This document shows positions 45,058 through 55,817 of a stretch of DNA of 64,000 bases, piece by piece; the first letter of the stretch is position 1; every line of letters starts with the position of its first letter. The notes under the pieces were generated by a model. It was not told the DNA's origin and ran no database searches. It saw only the letters and a program-made list of their open reading frames with translations. The translations under genes and the position numbers were made by a program. This DNA is from Pictodentalium vernedei (lineage: Eukaryota; Mollusca; Scaphopoda; Dentaliida; Dentaliidae). Location: positions 545,932,971 through 545,996,970 of the forward strand of contig CM062297.1 of the NCBI GenBank assembly GCA_031216915.1, given 5' to 3'.

Positions 45058-47337
45058 GGGGAAGTGCCGTCATAGTCATGTGATCCAGTGGCGTCATGTT
45101 TGGTTGTTATGGTAACCTGCGTGAGCGGCCATCTTGTGACGTGATCCCCATAGTGATACGTGGTCCTAGTGCGCATGTGCAGCGCGTGTTGTTAGAGTGA
45201 TACGTGTTTCCGTCGGCCATTTTGTATACTGGAGGCCGCCATCTTTGTTGCTATGTTACCCAAAGGCTTACAACAAGACTTTTTTCCTAGAATCACATTA
45301 TTATGCCTATTATAGATGCTACACTAACATTAACGGTATATCTCGTACCAACTATCTCCGGTTCCCTCGTCCAAGTCTTACCAGTGCTTGATTTCCCATA
45401 ACCTGTATGCAGAGTTATCTCCCTTGTGTATAACAAACGCTTACATGTATATCATTCCTAAAGCCAAGAATCTATCGAGTAGTTACTGATAAGTCATTTC
45501 TCGAACGACTCGAATCCCATCGAGCAAATAAGCCTTAAAGTATTTACTCGAACGAGTGACTCGCGCGTACGACTTTTAGCCTCATTTCGGTATTTGAGGA
45601 TACCTATGACCTGGTATTATATTATTTGAGGATACTTTTCGAGGATACCTTCAGGAGAATCCCTTTTCTGTCGTATGAGGCCATGAGAAAATCCCTCAAT
45701 GAGGTCTAATTTTCTGTCCCTTTTAGCCTCATTTCATTTGAGGCCATGAGGGCCATGAAAAATCCCTCAATGAGGTCTAATTTACTATCCCTCTTAGCCT
45801 CATCTCGAAATTTAACAGCCATATCCCGTGGCACCCCAATTTCAGTATCCCTTGTTTGGGAAAAACGTCTCGCCTTCGGCACCCCTTTTTAGTCGTATGA
45901 GGCCATGAGGGCTCCGAGAAAAGCCCTCAATGAGGTATAATTTACTATTCAATTTACTATCTATTACTACTACTAACATGTTCCGACTGTAAAAATAATT
46001 GGTGAAGGGGTTCTCCTATCCCCAGTGGCGGGCAGGCAGAAAAAGTCGACCTGGGAAACCGCAGTCCAATGGCGATACCCGCCCACTTTACAAATCACCG
46101 GCCCATTTCGGCGATCGACCGGCACATTAGAAGATTTTTATGGCCAATACAGACAACAGACACCTCTAAAAGTTAACCCTGGGTTCTTTCTTGCCAAATT
46201 CTGCCCTTTTTGGCATGTCCATTATTTTAAAATATTTGCCTCAACCGTGAAATAAATAAAGTTGAATGATTTACAGAGACACCGGCCCACCAGGAAGTCT
46301 CCCGACTTCCCAATCTGCCAATCCGCCAATGCCTATACCCCACCCTTAGGTAAACCCCTGACCCTAACTTTCTTAAGCCTTGGAAATAAGAGAGAGTTTA
46401 TTTAACAACATGAACTCAAATTATCACAGATAAGCACTTTTCAGCAATCATATGTCGTCTGCTTTTTCAGACAGACGACACTTAATAGACTACAGACAAC
46501 TGCACAGATTATGCGATCTTCACGAGTTTACTGCATACAGCGGCTTAGCCTCAAGTGGGGATTGCAGGTCTAGTAAATTAGACTCATTTTCTCATGGCCC
46601 TCATGGTCTCATACGACAGAAAATGGATTCTCCAGAAGGTATCCTTGATAGGTATCCTCAAATAATATAATACCAGGTCCTAGGTATCCTCACATATCAA
46701 AATAAGTCTGAAAGTCACATGTGCGAGTCACTCGTTCGAGTAAATGCTCTATGGGTTATTTGCTTGATGGGATTCGAGTCGTTCGAGCAATGGCTTATCA
46801 GTAACTACTCGATAGATTCTTGGCTTTAGGAATGATATGGGCTCTCGTGGGGGTTGTCTATCAGTTGGCTATAATCCAAAGGGGCTCCTCGGTACTATAA
46901 TACTACGTGCTACTATTAAAATCCATGGTATGGCGGTTCTGAAAAGGATTCTGGGAAGAATCCGTAGTAAATAAAGTCAATTTCGGTAGTTTGGGGTGGA
47001 TTTTGGTGATTTGGAGGGATTGTAGGGTTTATTTGGGTAATTCTACGAATCGGCAAATTACTCCTAGTCATTCGAACATATCCTCCGAACATACCCTGTC
47101 ATATAATAAGGTTTTAGGTCACATAGAAACCACGTGCTACCATAAAAACCAAGATGGCGGCCTCCAGTATACAAAAATGGACGACGGAAACACTATCACC
47201 CTAACAACACGCGCTGCACACTAACACCACGTATTACTATGGGGATGGCGTCACAAGATGGCCGCTCACGCGGGCTACCATGACACTACAACATGGCGCA
47301 ACTGGGTCACGTGACATGACGTCACTTCCGGGGTCCT
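45058..47337. mobile_element. Fold-back / long inverted repeat element
   Basis: Two arm blocks are mirrored. 45081-45256 (GTGAGCGGCCATCTTGTGAC, TATACTGGAGGCCGCCATCT) pairs with 47147-47330. 45452-45660 (CCTAAAGCCAAGAATCTATC, CTCGAACGACTCGAATCCCA) pairs with 46600-46840. The centre holds about three tandem units with GAGGCCATGAG and CCCTCAATGAGGTCTAATTT (45680-45940). No transposase seen. Target duplications were not identified. Confidence 0.78.
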
Positions 47338-47511
47338 GGCCGGGGTCCTGCTGATGAGCATCCTCCGGGTACATGATATACTACTTACGCGAAAATTACG
47401 CATCTCGTGTTGAAAAGGTTCGGGTTATTTTTACTGCAATTTTTCTTGTCAGTTGCGAGACGTTTCTGTGAAAAAAACTGAAAATTAATACTTCTCATAT
47501 GCTATTTACAG

Positions 47512-47656
47512 GATTTGTACTTGTTTCCTAATATACCTTGGTAGCGTCGTTCCAGCAACGTGGATGCTTGAGTTAGATCGTCTCGACAATTATATGAGAA
47601 AAAAGGAAGAGCTTGAGAACAGTACAACACTTCCAGATTCGGAAAAGTTCGCTGGG
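47512..47656 (+). CDS. TMEM26: TMEM26-like protein, internal exon
   Basis: 145-bp exon with acceptor TTTACAG before 47512 and donor GTGAGT at 47657. The first base completes a codon from an earlier exon; then ICTCFLIYLGSVVPATWMLE follows, matching the second or third membrane helix and the VP-x-x-W-x-LEL motif of the TMEM26 family. A hydrophilic loop follows, with LDRLDNYMRKKEELENSTT. The exon ends on a codon boundary, in phase with the last exon at 52954. TMEM26 is a multi-pass membrane protein of poorly known function (used as a brown/beige adipocyte marker in mammals). Upstream exons (first helices) were not found in the preceding repeats. Confidence 0.82.
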
Positions 47657-48057
47657 GTGAGTCATACAGATTACTGCAACAGTCAATTGATCGGTGTTGT
47701 TGTATTCCATCGTGTTGACGAGATGAGATCGGCTAAATCAAACGAGACGCCGCGCAGGTCAATTGACTGTTGTAGTAATTTGTTTATTTTATGACAATTA
47801 GTATTTTAAACTGATCACAACATCTGAAAAATCAAATACAACAAGAATTATATTAGCCAAATAACCATTAATATTTGATGGTATTGGGGAAACCGAAACG
47901 CGTAGTAATATCGAACGTTAGTGTCGAACATGAAACTTGAAAGTCAAAACAATGGAGGCAACACAGATTCTCATACGTTTTGTTGGGTTCGCATCTTGAA
48001 AATAGTTGTTAATTGTTATTTTGCAATTGCTCAGCACGGCATTTTCAAAAAGAAGGG

Positions 48058-48438
48058 GCGCGGTGGCGTTGCGGTAACCGGTTCTTGTCAGATCACCGAA
48101 GTTAAGCAACGTCGATCTCGGTTAATCCTCGGATGGGTGACCGTCTGAGCGATCGATTCGGACTCCCGCGTTGTGTCCTTGGGCAAGGCACTTAATCCCG
48201 ATTGTCCTCATGGGGCACGATGACGCCGTGTACTAAAGCGTACTGCACGTCGATGGTACGCATGTCTTCAACAAATCTAACCCTGCCTGTGCTACAGTGC
48301 GGAGTTACGATGTTGGGGAGCTGGCAGCTCCTCGTCGTTGCTGGGTGGTTCTCTCTGGGTACTCCGGCTTCCTCCACCCGTAAAACTGTCACGGTCATGA
48401 TTAGCCATTGTGCATAAGTATGTGACCTTAAACACCAA

Positions 48439-48489
<51 letters not shown>

Positions 48490-48491
48490 AT
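48058..48491 (+). mobile_element. SINE with 5S rRNA-derived head (SINE3-type)
   Basis: Head 48060-48155: GATCACCGAAGTTAAGCAAC and TCGGATGGGTGACCGTCTGA are diagnostic of 5S rRNA, including the internal control region. The body then is the one shared with the tRNA-headed SINEs (GCACTTAATCCCGATTGTCC, GCGTACTGCACGTCGATGG, CTCCGGCTTCCTCCACCC, ATTAGCCATTGTGCATAAGT), with an (AAAT)n tail at 48440-48491. Transcription would be by RNA polymerase III from the 5S-type promoter. This is a SINE, not a functional 5S gene. Confidence 0.93.
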
Positions 48492-48521
48492 ATTTCAAAT
48501 AGACCTTGACTGGAATGTTTG

Positions 48522-48775
48522 TTAACCCTCTACCTAACGTAACGGCCAAAACCGGCCAGCGCTATTCTCAAAAATCGCCTATTAATTTTCATTATTTTTT
48601 TTCATTTTTTGTCTCAAAAACATAGGTTATGACCCCTCGTTGGAACGAGCTCGTCGAGCTTGTTCCAACGAGGGGTCATAACCTATGTTTTTGAAACAAA
48701 AAATGAAAAAAATTAGTTATTGAAGAATTATTTTTGCAAGTGTCGTCTGCTTTTCAGGTTAGGTAAAAAGGTTAA
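48522..48775 (-). mobile_element. TTAA MITE, family A (copy 5)
   Basis: Reverse orientation, TTAA at 48522-48525 and 48772-48775. The hairpin GGAACGAGCTCGTCGAGC with arms TCTCAAAAACATAGGTTATG is nearly perfect. It lies about 30 bp beyond the SINE tail. Confidence 0.9.
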
Positions 48776-49443
48776 CGGAGTTTAATGAGGAGACACTCGT
48801 GTTTACGTTCTGTGCCTATGCTCTATATTTATTTATAGGTCACTGGTAGAAATAGTCCGTTCACGAGCGCCTCGTTTGAGGCAGGCATGATAACGATCTG
48901 GAAAACGTGACACTCTTATTTTCCAGAGAGCTGGATTTGATGGGTAAACTACAGTGGTATTGAGGGGCTATTTGCGGAAGTCATACAATAAATTAACTTC
49001 TACAATGGTCGATAGTGTACTTAGTGGTGGAAAAAGCACAGATTGCGGACCGGGTCCAACTTCAGCAGCCGCCCTGTCTCCACGCATCGCTAATTATTTT
49101 TGAAGGCTGGCGTCATATAAACATCTGTAGTTCATGGTTTTGTTGACATATTGTGCTTCCCCTCTAGAGATGCCGCTCGAAGCTGTCGCCCATCCTTCTC
49201 CTATTGACCACCGCTGAGTTTCCTACCAAAAAGCCCACATCGGCCCAGTAGGTTGTTTTGAAAATAACTCTAAACTCTTTTTAATTAATTGCTAGAGAGC
49301 TCAATTATTTTTGGTCAGCAAAATTTGTTTACACATCCTTGTCTTGTTCCAGTTTATGGGAGAGTTGTAACAAGGAAAATCATTACAGACTAAATAATTT
49401 CACTTCAAAGATAATATGAAGTACGTCCACAGAATACGGAACC

Positions 49444-49643
49444 TTAACCCTTTTACTGCCACGCCCACTTTATCCATATTTGGAGGACTCTATCTACGCC
49501 TGCATGCGAGGAAGTTTTAAAAAATTCATGACATACTTGAAACTATCATCTGATTAGTTGTTGAAAAGGGCGCTCTATCAGAACGTAGAGATAATCATCA
49601 TAAAACATGTGACAATAGTTGCTTTCGGCAGCGAAAGTGTTAA
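49444..49643. mobile_element. TTAA MITE, family D
   Basis: 200 bp between TTAA sites with ends CCCTTTTACTGCC and GGCAGCGAAAGTG (mirror with three mismatches). The interior is unrelated to A-C. A single copy in the window, so the family call is tentative. Confidence 0.6.
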
Positions 49644-49704
49644 ACTTGTGGGGCCCCCTCACTTCAGAGTGATGTCCAAATGTGGGCTTCCAGTACTATA
49701 TCAT

Positions 49705-49955
49705 TTAACCCTTTACCTAACCTGAAAAGCAGACGACACTTGCAAACAAAATTCTTGAATAATTATTTTTTTTCATTTGTTGTCTCATGAACATAGGTTA
49801 TGACCCCTCTTTGGAACGAGCTCATCGAGCTCGTTCTAAAGAGGGGTCATACCTATGTTTTTGAGACAAAAAAATGAAAAAATAATGAAAATTAATTGGC
49901 GACTTTTGTGAATAGCGCTGGCCGGTTTTGGCCGTTACGTTGGGTAAAGGGTTAA
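49705..49955 (+). mobile_element. TTAA MITE, family A (copy 6)
   Basis: Ends TTAACCCTTTACCTAAC and GTTGGGTAAAGGGTTAA are perfect inverted repeats of 17 bp including the TTAA. The central hairpin with GGAACGAGCTCATCGAGC is nearly complete. The best copy for a family consensus. Confidence 0.92.
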
Positions 49956-50439
49956 GGATTTTACACGCTGGGCGTTACGAGCGTTGCGAGCGATACGATA
50001 AAGTAATGATCAATGATAGATCATACCAATAAGGAATTTTGACTTTGTGTCACGATTCTTGTATTAGATTTGCAATCACACAATGACAGGCAGAACTAGA
50101 TCATTTTGAAATCGCAAAGCAAATTTCCAGAAGTCATTCACCGAAGCACGGCCTGAGCTTGGCCGCCAAACTTCGAGGTGGGAAAGGTTCATGGATATTG
50201 AGTATTGAAATGTCGCTTAATTCCAACTGTATACAGTGAAGTGTAATTTTGTTGTTCTCCGGCCCCGACCATACAGAACACCGTGGCGTACAAGGTGTTA
50301 GGGAAATGAAGGTGAAATCGTCGCTGTGCACGGGTTCGACAGTGGTCTAATTATAAGCATGGTTGGATAATACTATATCTTGTAGTTTGGTGTGTACAGC
50401 TGTGAACAGAAGAAATGGGTCTTTATATCCCTAGTTGAC

Positions 50440-51140
50440 GTTATTTGCGTTGTCACTCCAAGGCGTTTTCCGTTATTTGTAACGAAATTTGGCAGTGCAT
50501 GACATCTGATACATCCGAGCCAACATGTTAAGTTTGGTATCTGTAAGAGCTGTCGGCGTGACATAAGCTAAACATGGTGTTTTCCCCTTATTTGCATTGT
50601 AACGCCAAACATTTTGTGTCAATTGCAACGAAATTTCGCAGTGCTCGAGAACTTTTCCAGCGGTGTCCACGAACGCAGTCTGGACTTTGTAAGTGCTGTG
50701 GTTATGACCGTAAACGTGACCAGGAGCGTACTAAGGGGCATATAGAATATGATGCGTAGCATCATCCGAGCCACGTAGCAGCGCGATGAGGGCGAGTACA
50801 AGAGCTCCCCCTCCCCCCCCTCGCTGGAGGGGGCTTCCCCGGGAAAGATTTTGAAATTCGAGACAAAAAAGCCTCTCAATTTCCTTGACTGTGAGTCCGT
50901 TTGTGCCCATTATTTATAAGTTGTGAAAGGCATAAATAATTAGGGGATGACTACCTTGGGGGTGGGGGTGGGGGACATGTGGGACATGGTATTTTTCCCT
51001 TTTTAACGTTACTTGCCTTGTAACTTCAAAAGTTTTGCGCCAGTCGTAAAGAAACTTGGCAATGCTCGAGAAATATCACTGCCTCGTCAACATGTGAAGT
51101 TTAGTCTTTTACGTAACGTTAAATAAAAAAGCCAAAATTA
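50440..51140. repeat. Three degenerate repeats of about 130 bp
   Basis: Related units start near 50440, 50580 and 51005. Each has a TTTGCRTTGTAAC-like start, AACGAAATTTGGCAGTGC or a variant, and CAACATGTGAAGTTT or CAACATGTTAAGTTT in two of them. The spacing is uneven, with about 280 bp of other sequence before the third. Confidence 0.6.
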
Positions 51141-51301
51141 AACCTTTTTATTTTTCGAGCTCTACAAGTTACTAAAATTTCATGGAAATCGAATGAATAT
51201 TGATTTTAATCATTGCGACGTTAACGTCCTGCCGTCCGGCTGATTTGGGTTGATTTTTAACCCGACTGAATTTAGTTCGGACAGATCGAAGCAGTAGTAG
51301 A

Positions 51302-52309
51302 GGGTGTTACCCGGCGCTGCACGGGAGAAGATGGTTATATCAGCCGTTTTCGAAATAGAAAGTCAAGGTCACCAATTTCAAGGTCAAGGTCACCCCGCAC
51401 GGGCACCCCGATAAAGTCAAAATGATCGATGGGTCAATATACTCGCACATATGAAATTTCAGCCCAATCGGCCCAGCCGTTTTCGAAATAAATGGTCAAG
51501 GTCACCAATTTCAAAGTCACCCGGCACGAGCACCCCGATAAATTCAAAATGATCGATGGGTCAATATACCCGCACATATAAAATTTTAGCCCGATCGGCC
51601 CAGCCCTTTTCGAAATAAAAGGTCAAGGTCATCAATTTCAAGGTCAAGGTCACCCCGCGTGGGCACGTTACTCGCAGGGACGAATTACCCCCGTGTACAA
51701 AATTTAAGATCGATCGGTCGAGAAACGGAGGAGTTCACCTGGAACAAAGATAGATAGAGAGATAGAGAGAGATATAAATACAGACATTCGCATTTAAATA
51801 TTAGACTAGCGGTTGATACCCGGCGTTGCACGGGAGAAGATGGTTATTTCAGCGTTTTCGAAATAGAAGGTCAAGGTCACAAATTTCAAGGCCAAGGTCA
51901 CCCCGTGCGGGCACCCCAATAAAGTCAAAATGATCGATGGGTCAATATACCCGCACATATAAAATTTTAGCCCGATCGGCCCAGCCGTTTTCGAAATAAA
52001 AGGTCAAGGTCACAATTTCAAGGTCAAGCTCACCCCGCATGGGCACCCCGATAAAGTCAAAATGATCGATGGGTCTATATACCCGCACGCATGAAATTTT
52101 AGCCCGATCGGCCCAGCCGTTTTCGAAATAAAAGGTCAAGGTCATCAATTTCAAGGTCAAGGTCACCCCGCACGGGCACGGCACCCATCCCATGTTACTC
52201 GCAGGGACGAATTACCCCCGTATAGAAAATGTGAGATCGATCGGTCGAGAAACGGAGGAGTTCACCCAGAACAAAGATAGAGAGAGAGGGGGTGAGAGAT
52301 AGATAGAGG

Positions 52310-52355
<46 letters not shown>

Positions 52356-52825
52356 CAGACATTCGCATTATATATTAGACTAGCGGGTGATACCCGGCGT
52401 TGTACGAAGAAGATGGTTATATCAGCCGTTTTCGAAATAGAAGATCAAGGTCACCCCGTACGGGCACCCCGATAAAGTCAAAATGATCGATGAGTCAATA
52501 TACCCTCACATATGAATTTTTAGCCCGATCGGCCCAGCCGTTTTCGAAATAAAAAGTCAAGGTCACCAATTTCAAGGTCAAGGTCACCCCGCACGGGCAC
52601 CCCGATAAAGTCAAAATGATCGATGGACCAATATACCCGCACATATGAAATTTTAGCCCGATCGGCCCAGCCGTTTTCGTAATAAAAGGTCATGGTCATC
52701 AATTTCAAGGTCAAGGTCACCCCGCAGGGGCACGGCACCCATCACATGTTACTCGCATGGACGAATTACCGCCGTGTACAAAATTTGAGATCGATCGGTC
52801 GAGAAACGGAGGAGTTCACCGGAAC

Positions 52826-52892
<67 letters not shown>

Positions 52893-52918
52893 AATACAGA
52901 CATTCGCATTTATATATT
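51302..52918 (+). repeat. Three tandem copies of a dispersed repeat with internal 136-bp-class units
   Basis: Copies at about 51302-51802, 51806-52378 and 52380-52918. Each opens with a variant of GATACCCGGCGTTGCACGGG. Each then has two or three units containing ATAAAGTCAAAATGATCGAT and CCCGATCGGCCCAGCC, then CTCGCAGGGACGAATTACC, then a GA-rich microsatellite (52316-52352 and 52831-52886 are the longest) and ACAGACATTCGCAT. All lie in the TMEM26 intron; the last ends 35 bp before the splice acceptor. The frames over them are artefacts. Confidence 0.88.
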
Positions 52919-52953
52919 AAATGTAATTTTCGCTTTTTCTTCTTTTTTTCCAG

Positions 52954-53568
52954 GTTTCTATTCCCATCAAGATGGATAATGACACCTGGGTTTCGCTTAT
53001 AGAACAATCCTTGTTGTTCATTCTAATTGTGGGCCGGTGGTTCTTACCAAGAGGGGAACTAACACGAAACCAGCTTTCTCAACTGCTGTTTGTATTTATC
53101 GGAATGGGATCAGACATCATGGAGCTATTCGTTTTGTTCGAGGAACAAGAAATACGCGAACACAAAGATGTAACTCTTGCAATTTTGGTCATATGGACTG
53201 TTAGTCTGCTGCAGTTTTGTCTTGTGCTAACGGCAACAAGGAACGCTAAAAAGGGGCGCGCTGTGGCCGTTAGTCCGGAGACCAATTATCAGAAAGGAGA
53301 GAAAAAAGAAAAAGCCTGCAAATGCCTAGAAACAGAGGTCTGGAGTCTTCTTGTTTCTTTGATTATGCAAGATGGGCCGTTTCTGTGTGTCCGCCTCTAT
53401 GTGTTGTTGTACCTAGAGGTTATGACATACAGTATCTTTTTCTTCATTGCCAAGAACTCCCTACTCGTGGCTCTCATTATGTATAGACTCTGTGTCGTCG
53501 TGTGCGATATCAGTGACGAAAGTGACGAGAAGGAGAAGAATGATATGCCACCCCCTACAAAATTCTAA
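52954..53568 (+). CDS. TMEM26: TMEM26-like protein, terminal coding exon
   Basis: 205 codons after the acceptor TTTTTTTCCAG. It starts VSIPIKMDNDTWVSLIEQSL in frame with the previous exon. Membrane helices are visible at LLFILIVGRWFLP, LLFVFIGMGSDIMELFVLF, LAILVIWTVSLLQFCLVLT and over the conserved MQDGPFLCVRLYVLLYLEVM and FFIAKNSLLVALIMYRLCVV. The motifs GRW-(L/F)-LP, ELTRNQLSQLL and QDGPFL are those of TMEM26. A Lys-rich cytoplasmic loop (KKGRAVAV...KGEKKEKACK) separates the halves. It ends NDMPPPTKF-stop, giving a much shorter C-terminal tail than mammalian TMEM26. The ATG at 52972 is internal, not the gene's start. Confidence 0.9.
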   Translation, partial: VSIPIKMDNDTWVSLIEQSLLFILIVGRWFLPRGELTRNQLSQLLFVFIGMGSDIMELFVLFEEQEIREHKDVTLAILVIWTVSLLQFCLVLTATRNAKKGRAVAVSPETNYQKGEKKEKACKCLETEVWSLLVSLIMQDGPFLCVRLYVLLYLEVMTYSIFFFIAKNSLLVALIMYRLCVVVCDISDESDEKEKNDMPPPTKF

Positions 53569-53571
53569 CAA

Positions 53572-53572
53572 G

Positions 53573-53631
<59 letters not shown>

Positions 53632-53632
53632 T
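53572..53632. repeat. (TTTA)n microsatellite in the 3' UTR
   Basis: About 60 bp of TTTA repeats starting 4 bp after the TMEM26 stop codon. It resembles a SINE tail in reverse, but no SINE body follows. Confidence 0.9.
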
Positions 53633-53775
53633 CATCACCAACTAGTTCATTATTGGGAAATATCGTTCATACTACGTCTAATACGCGAATGACGTCAGAA
53701 TTTAACGTAAACGTAGTAACGTTGTGAGTGAGTTGGTTTTAAAGGAGATTTGAATTAATCCTCTCATATTTTTCA

Positions 53776-54010
53776 TTAACTGTGTACCTACTACAAATAG
53801 CAGACAGCATTTTCAGAAAACGTTTCCTGAATAACTAAATATTTTCATTTTTTTCGAAAACATAGTTTATAACTCCTCATTGGAACGAGCTCAATGTGCT
53901 GGTTCCAATGAGAGGCCATGAGACATGTTTTGAGGGCAAAAAATTAAATTGAATACAAATTTGTCGGAGATTTTTGTGAACAGCGCTGGCCATAGTTATG
54001 TTTAGTAAAT
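53776..54010 (+). mobile_element. TTAA MITE, family A (copy 7), degenerate
   Basis: The hairpin core CCTCATTGGAACGAGCTCAA and its mirror GGTTCCAATGAG survive, and the outer blocks AGCAGACAGCA and GTGAACAGCGCTGGCC remain. Both terminal repeats are largely gone. Confidence 0.65.
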
Positions 54011-54924
54011 ATACAGAACCGCAAATACGTTTGAATAGGTTAAGAATTATCGCACGAGAATGCTTTGGCACTGGATATCACGAGAGCACGAAACGTACGT
54101 GCGGTTGTGTATTTATCACACACCTCCCATGTAACAACCAGTCTACACGAAAATTGAACCGAAAGCACTTTTAACTGGATAATTGCTGCGGTTCCTTCGT
54201 TGCCATCAAGACACCACTGTTAGTTGGCGGGGTACCAACCCTAATTTGCTTTTTAAATTTTACGGCATTCAACTGGTCGAAACCGATTGACGCCGATCAG
54301 TGTCACGGTCACGATGATCGAACTTCAAATATTGACTAAACTGCGAGGAATAACATTTTTTTGGACGAGATACTAGGTTGAATATTTTGCAGCGCCATTT
54401 TCACCACCCACCCATCCTTTTTGTATTTTTCCCACAAAAGCAATTAGTTTGCGGGATTTGTTAATCTGGTACAGTTTCGGACATTTAAAAGAACAGCTGG
54501 ACTTAGGTTCCTGCTTCCACCTTTGATGGTACCTATTGTTTAAGACCCAATTAAATGTACTCAGTACAAATGGCAGCATGTGTTGCTGAATGTCACAGAA
54601 TTTTTGTTGTTATTTTTGTAAACTTCAAACAGATGGTGTATAAGAGGGGGTCATCTTCTGTACTGGGGTATGTATGTCATTATAAGAGGTCTATGCCAAG
54701 TAAAATAGGGTAAAATCACCGGATCCTCACAGATGAGAATGATGTGTGAATCTGATTTGGCGTGAGCCCTAGTCAGTGTATGCCCATTAATAAACATGGA
54801 ATTCGATCTTTGAAACAAATAGCGTGTATATAGGCCTTCTACTGTTTGAATATGTTTAGACACAAGACCGTTCATTAGCATTTGGAAAATTTGTTTCCAA
54901 TTTTACTTTAAACATATTTTCATA
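54011..54924. other. Unassigned sequence downstream of TMEM26
   Basis: No gene recognised. An AATAAA occurs near 54788, too far and without other signals to be called as the TMEM26 polyadenylation site. Confidence 0.45.
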
Positions 54925-55195
54925 TCGGGCCTTCAGTGGCTAAATCATTACCGCGGATCGCCTGAAGAATCATAGTTAACCGTTCAGCAATGCACGGCGT
55001 GAGTTCGAACCCCGATGAAGCACTTGAAAGATTCCATGGGGTGCGGTTCACACCATACGCCTATAAATATTCTCTTGTTCATATAGAATGGATTAGAGAC
55101 TACATCTCGTGGTTTCTGTTATTTTGTGTTTTTGTTTATTTTTATGGTCTTAATTGTTTGATCTTAATACTTGAATATGGAATTTTTTCAAGTTA
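54925..55195 (+). mobile_element. Possible tRNA-derived SINE
   Basis: GGGCCTTCAGTGGCTAAATC resembles an A-box start, and GTGAGTTCGAACCCCGATGA a B box about 75 nt later. The arms do not fold as a sound tRNA and the downstream part is T-rich, not the shared SINE body. I favour a different or degraded tRNA-derived SINE over a real tRNA gene. Confidence 0.4.
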
Positions 55196-55817
55196 GCTTG
55201 GACCACTTAAACAATTAAGAATGTTCTCTTGGACAACACCAATGCAAACTCCTGGAACATCTTGCAAAAACTGTCCAAAAATAAAAAAAATGCACGCAAA
55301 AAATTTCCTCTCCGATATTGATGCCCACCCTCATGAGATGAATCAGATAATTCACTGAAATCAATTTCCTTGAAAAATTAACACACAGGGGGCTAAAATA
55401 TCATGATAGCGGATGCACTATTGCTTTTCTCATCTTAGACAATCATAATAAACAAAAAATATGATCAAATAGATTTGAAAAAATGCACAATCCACAAAAA
55501 TGTGTTCTCGGAGCTCAGGTACCCACACACTCCCTACCTAACGTCTCGCAAACGAATGCCCCCTCCCCCACACACACCCATGTCATAATTAGTAAATACA
55601 GTCAGTTACTAAAAATTTATTGCAACTCTCATCTTCGTGAATCATGAGTATTAAAACCAAAACACCGCGTTAAGACCTTCATTGTAATTTCTGGATATAT
55701 CTCAACCCAGCAATGTGCGTTTACACTGATGACATATTTCCCGGAAGCGCAAAAATCCGCACTGTTTACTAGATACTTTAGTTATTTTTAGCTTTTTGTA
55801 TTAAGAATATTATTAGT
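55196..55817. other. Unassigned sequence
   Basis: Nothing recognised. Confidence 0.5.

Larger units (their letters stand above)
47657..52953 (+). other. TMEM26-like intron (5.3 kb)
   Basis: Starts GTGAGT and ends in a pyrimidine tract with CCAG at 52950-52953. It holds a 5S-headed SINE, three TTAA MITEs, degenerate tandem repeats and a triplicated dispersed repeat. Between these (47657-48050, 48776-49443, 49956-50440) nothing else was recognised. An additional small exon inside cannot be excluded, but phase continuity does not require one. Confidence 0.7.

Noticed and set aside
48060-48160. 5S rRNA gene
   Set aside because: Only part of 5S is present, it is mutated, and it is continuous with a SINE body and an (AAAT)n tail.
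52757-53007. Arg-Glu and Leu-Ser rich open frames
   Set aside because: Translations of the GA microsatellite running into the TMEM26 exon.
52972-53568. TMEM26 exon read as a complete 198-residue gene starting at 52972
   Set aside because: The homologous frame continues upstream to a splice acceptor and joins the exon at 47512, so the ATG is internal.
54925-55010. tRNA gene
   Set aside because: A and B boxes are suggestive, but the arms do not pair well enough for a functional tRNA.
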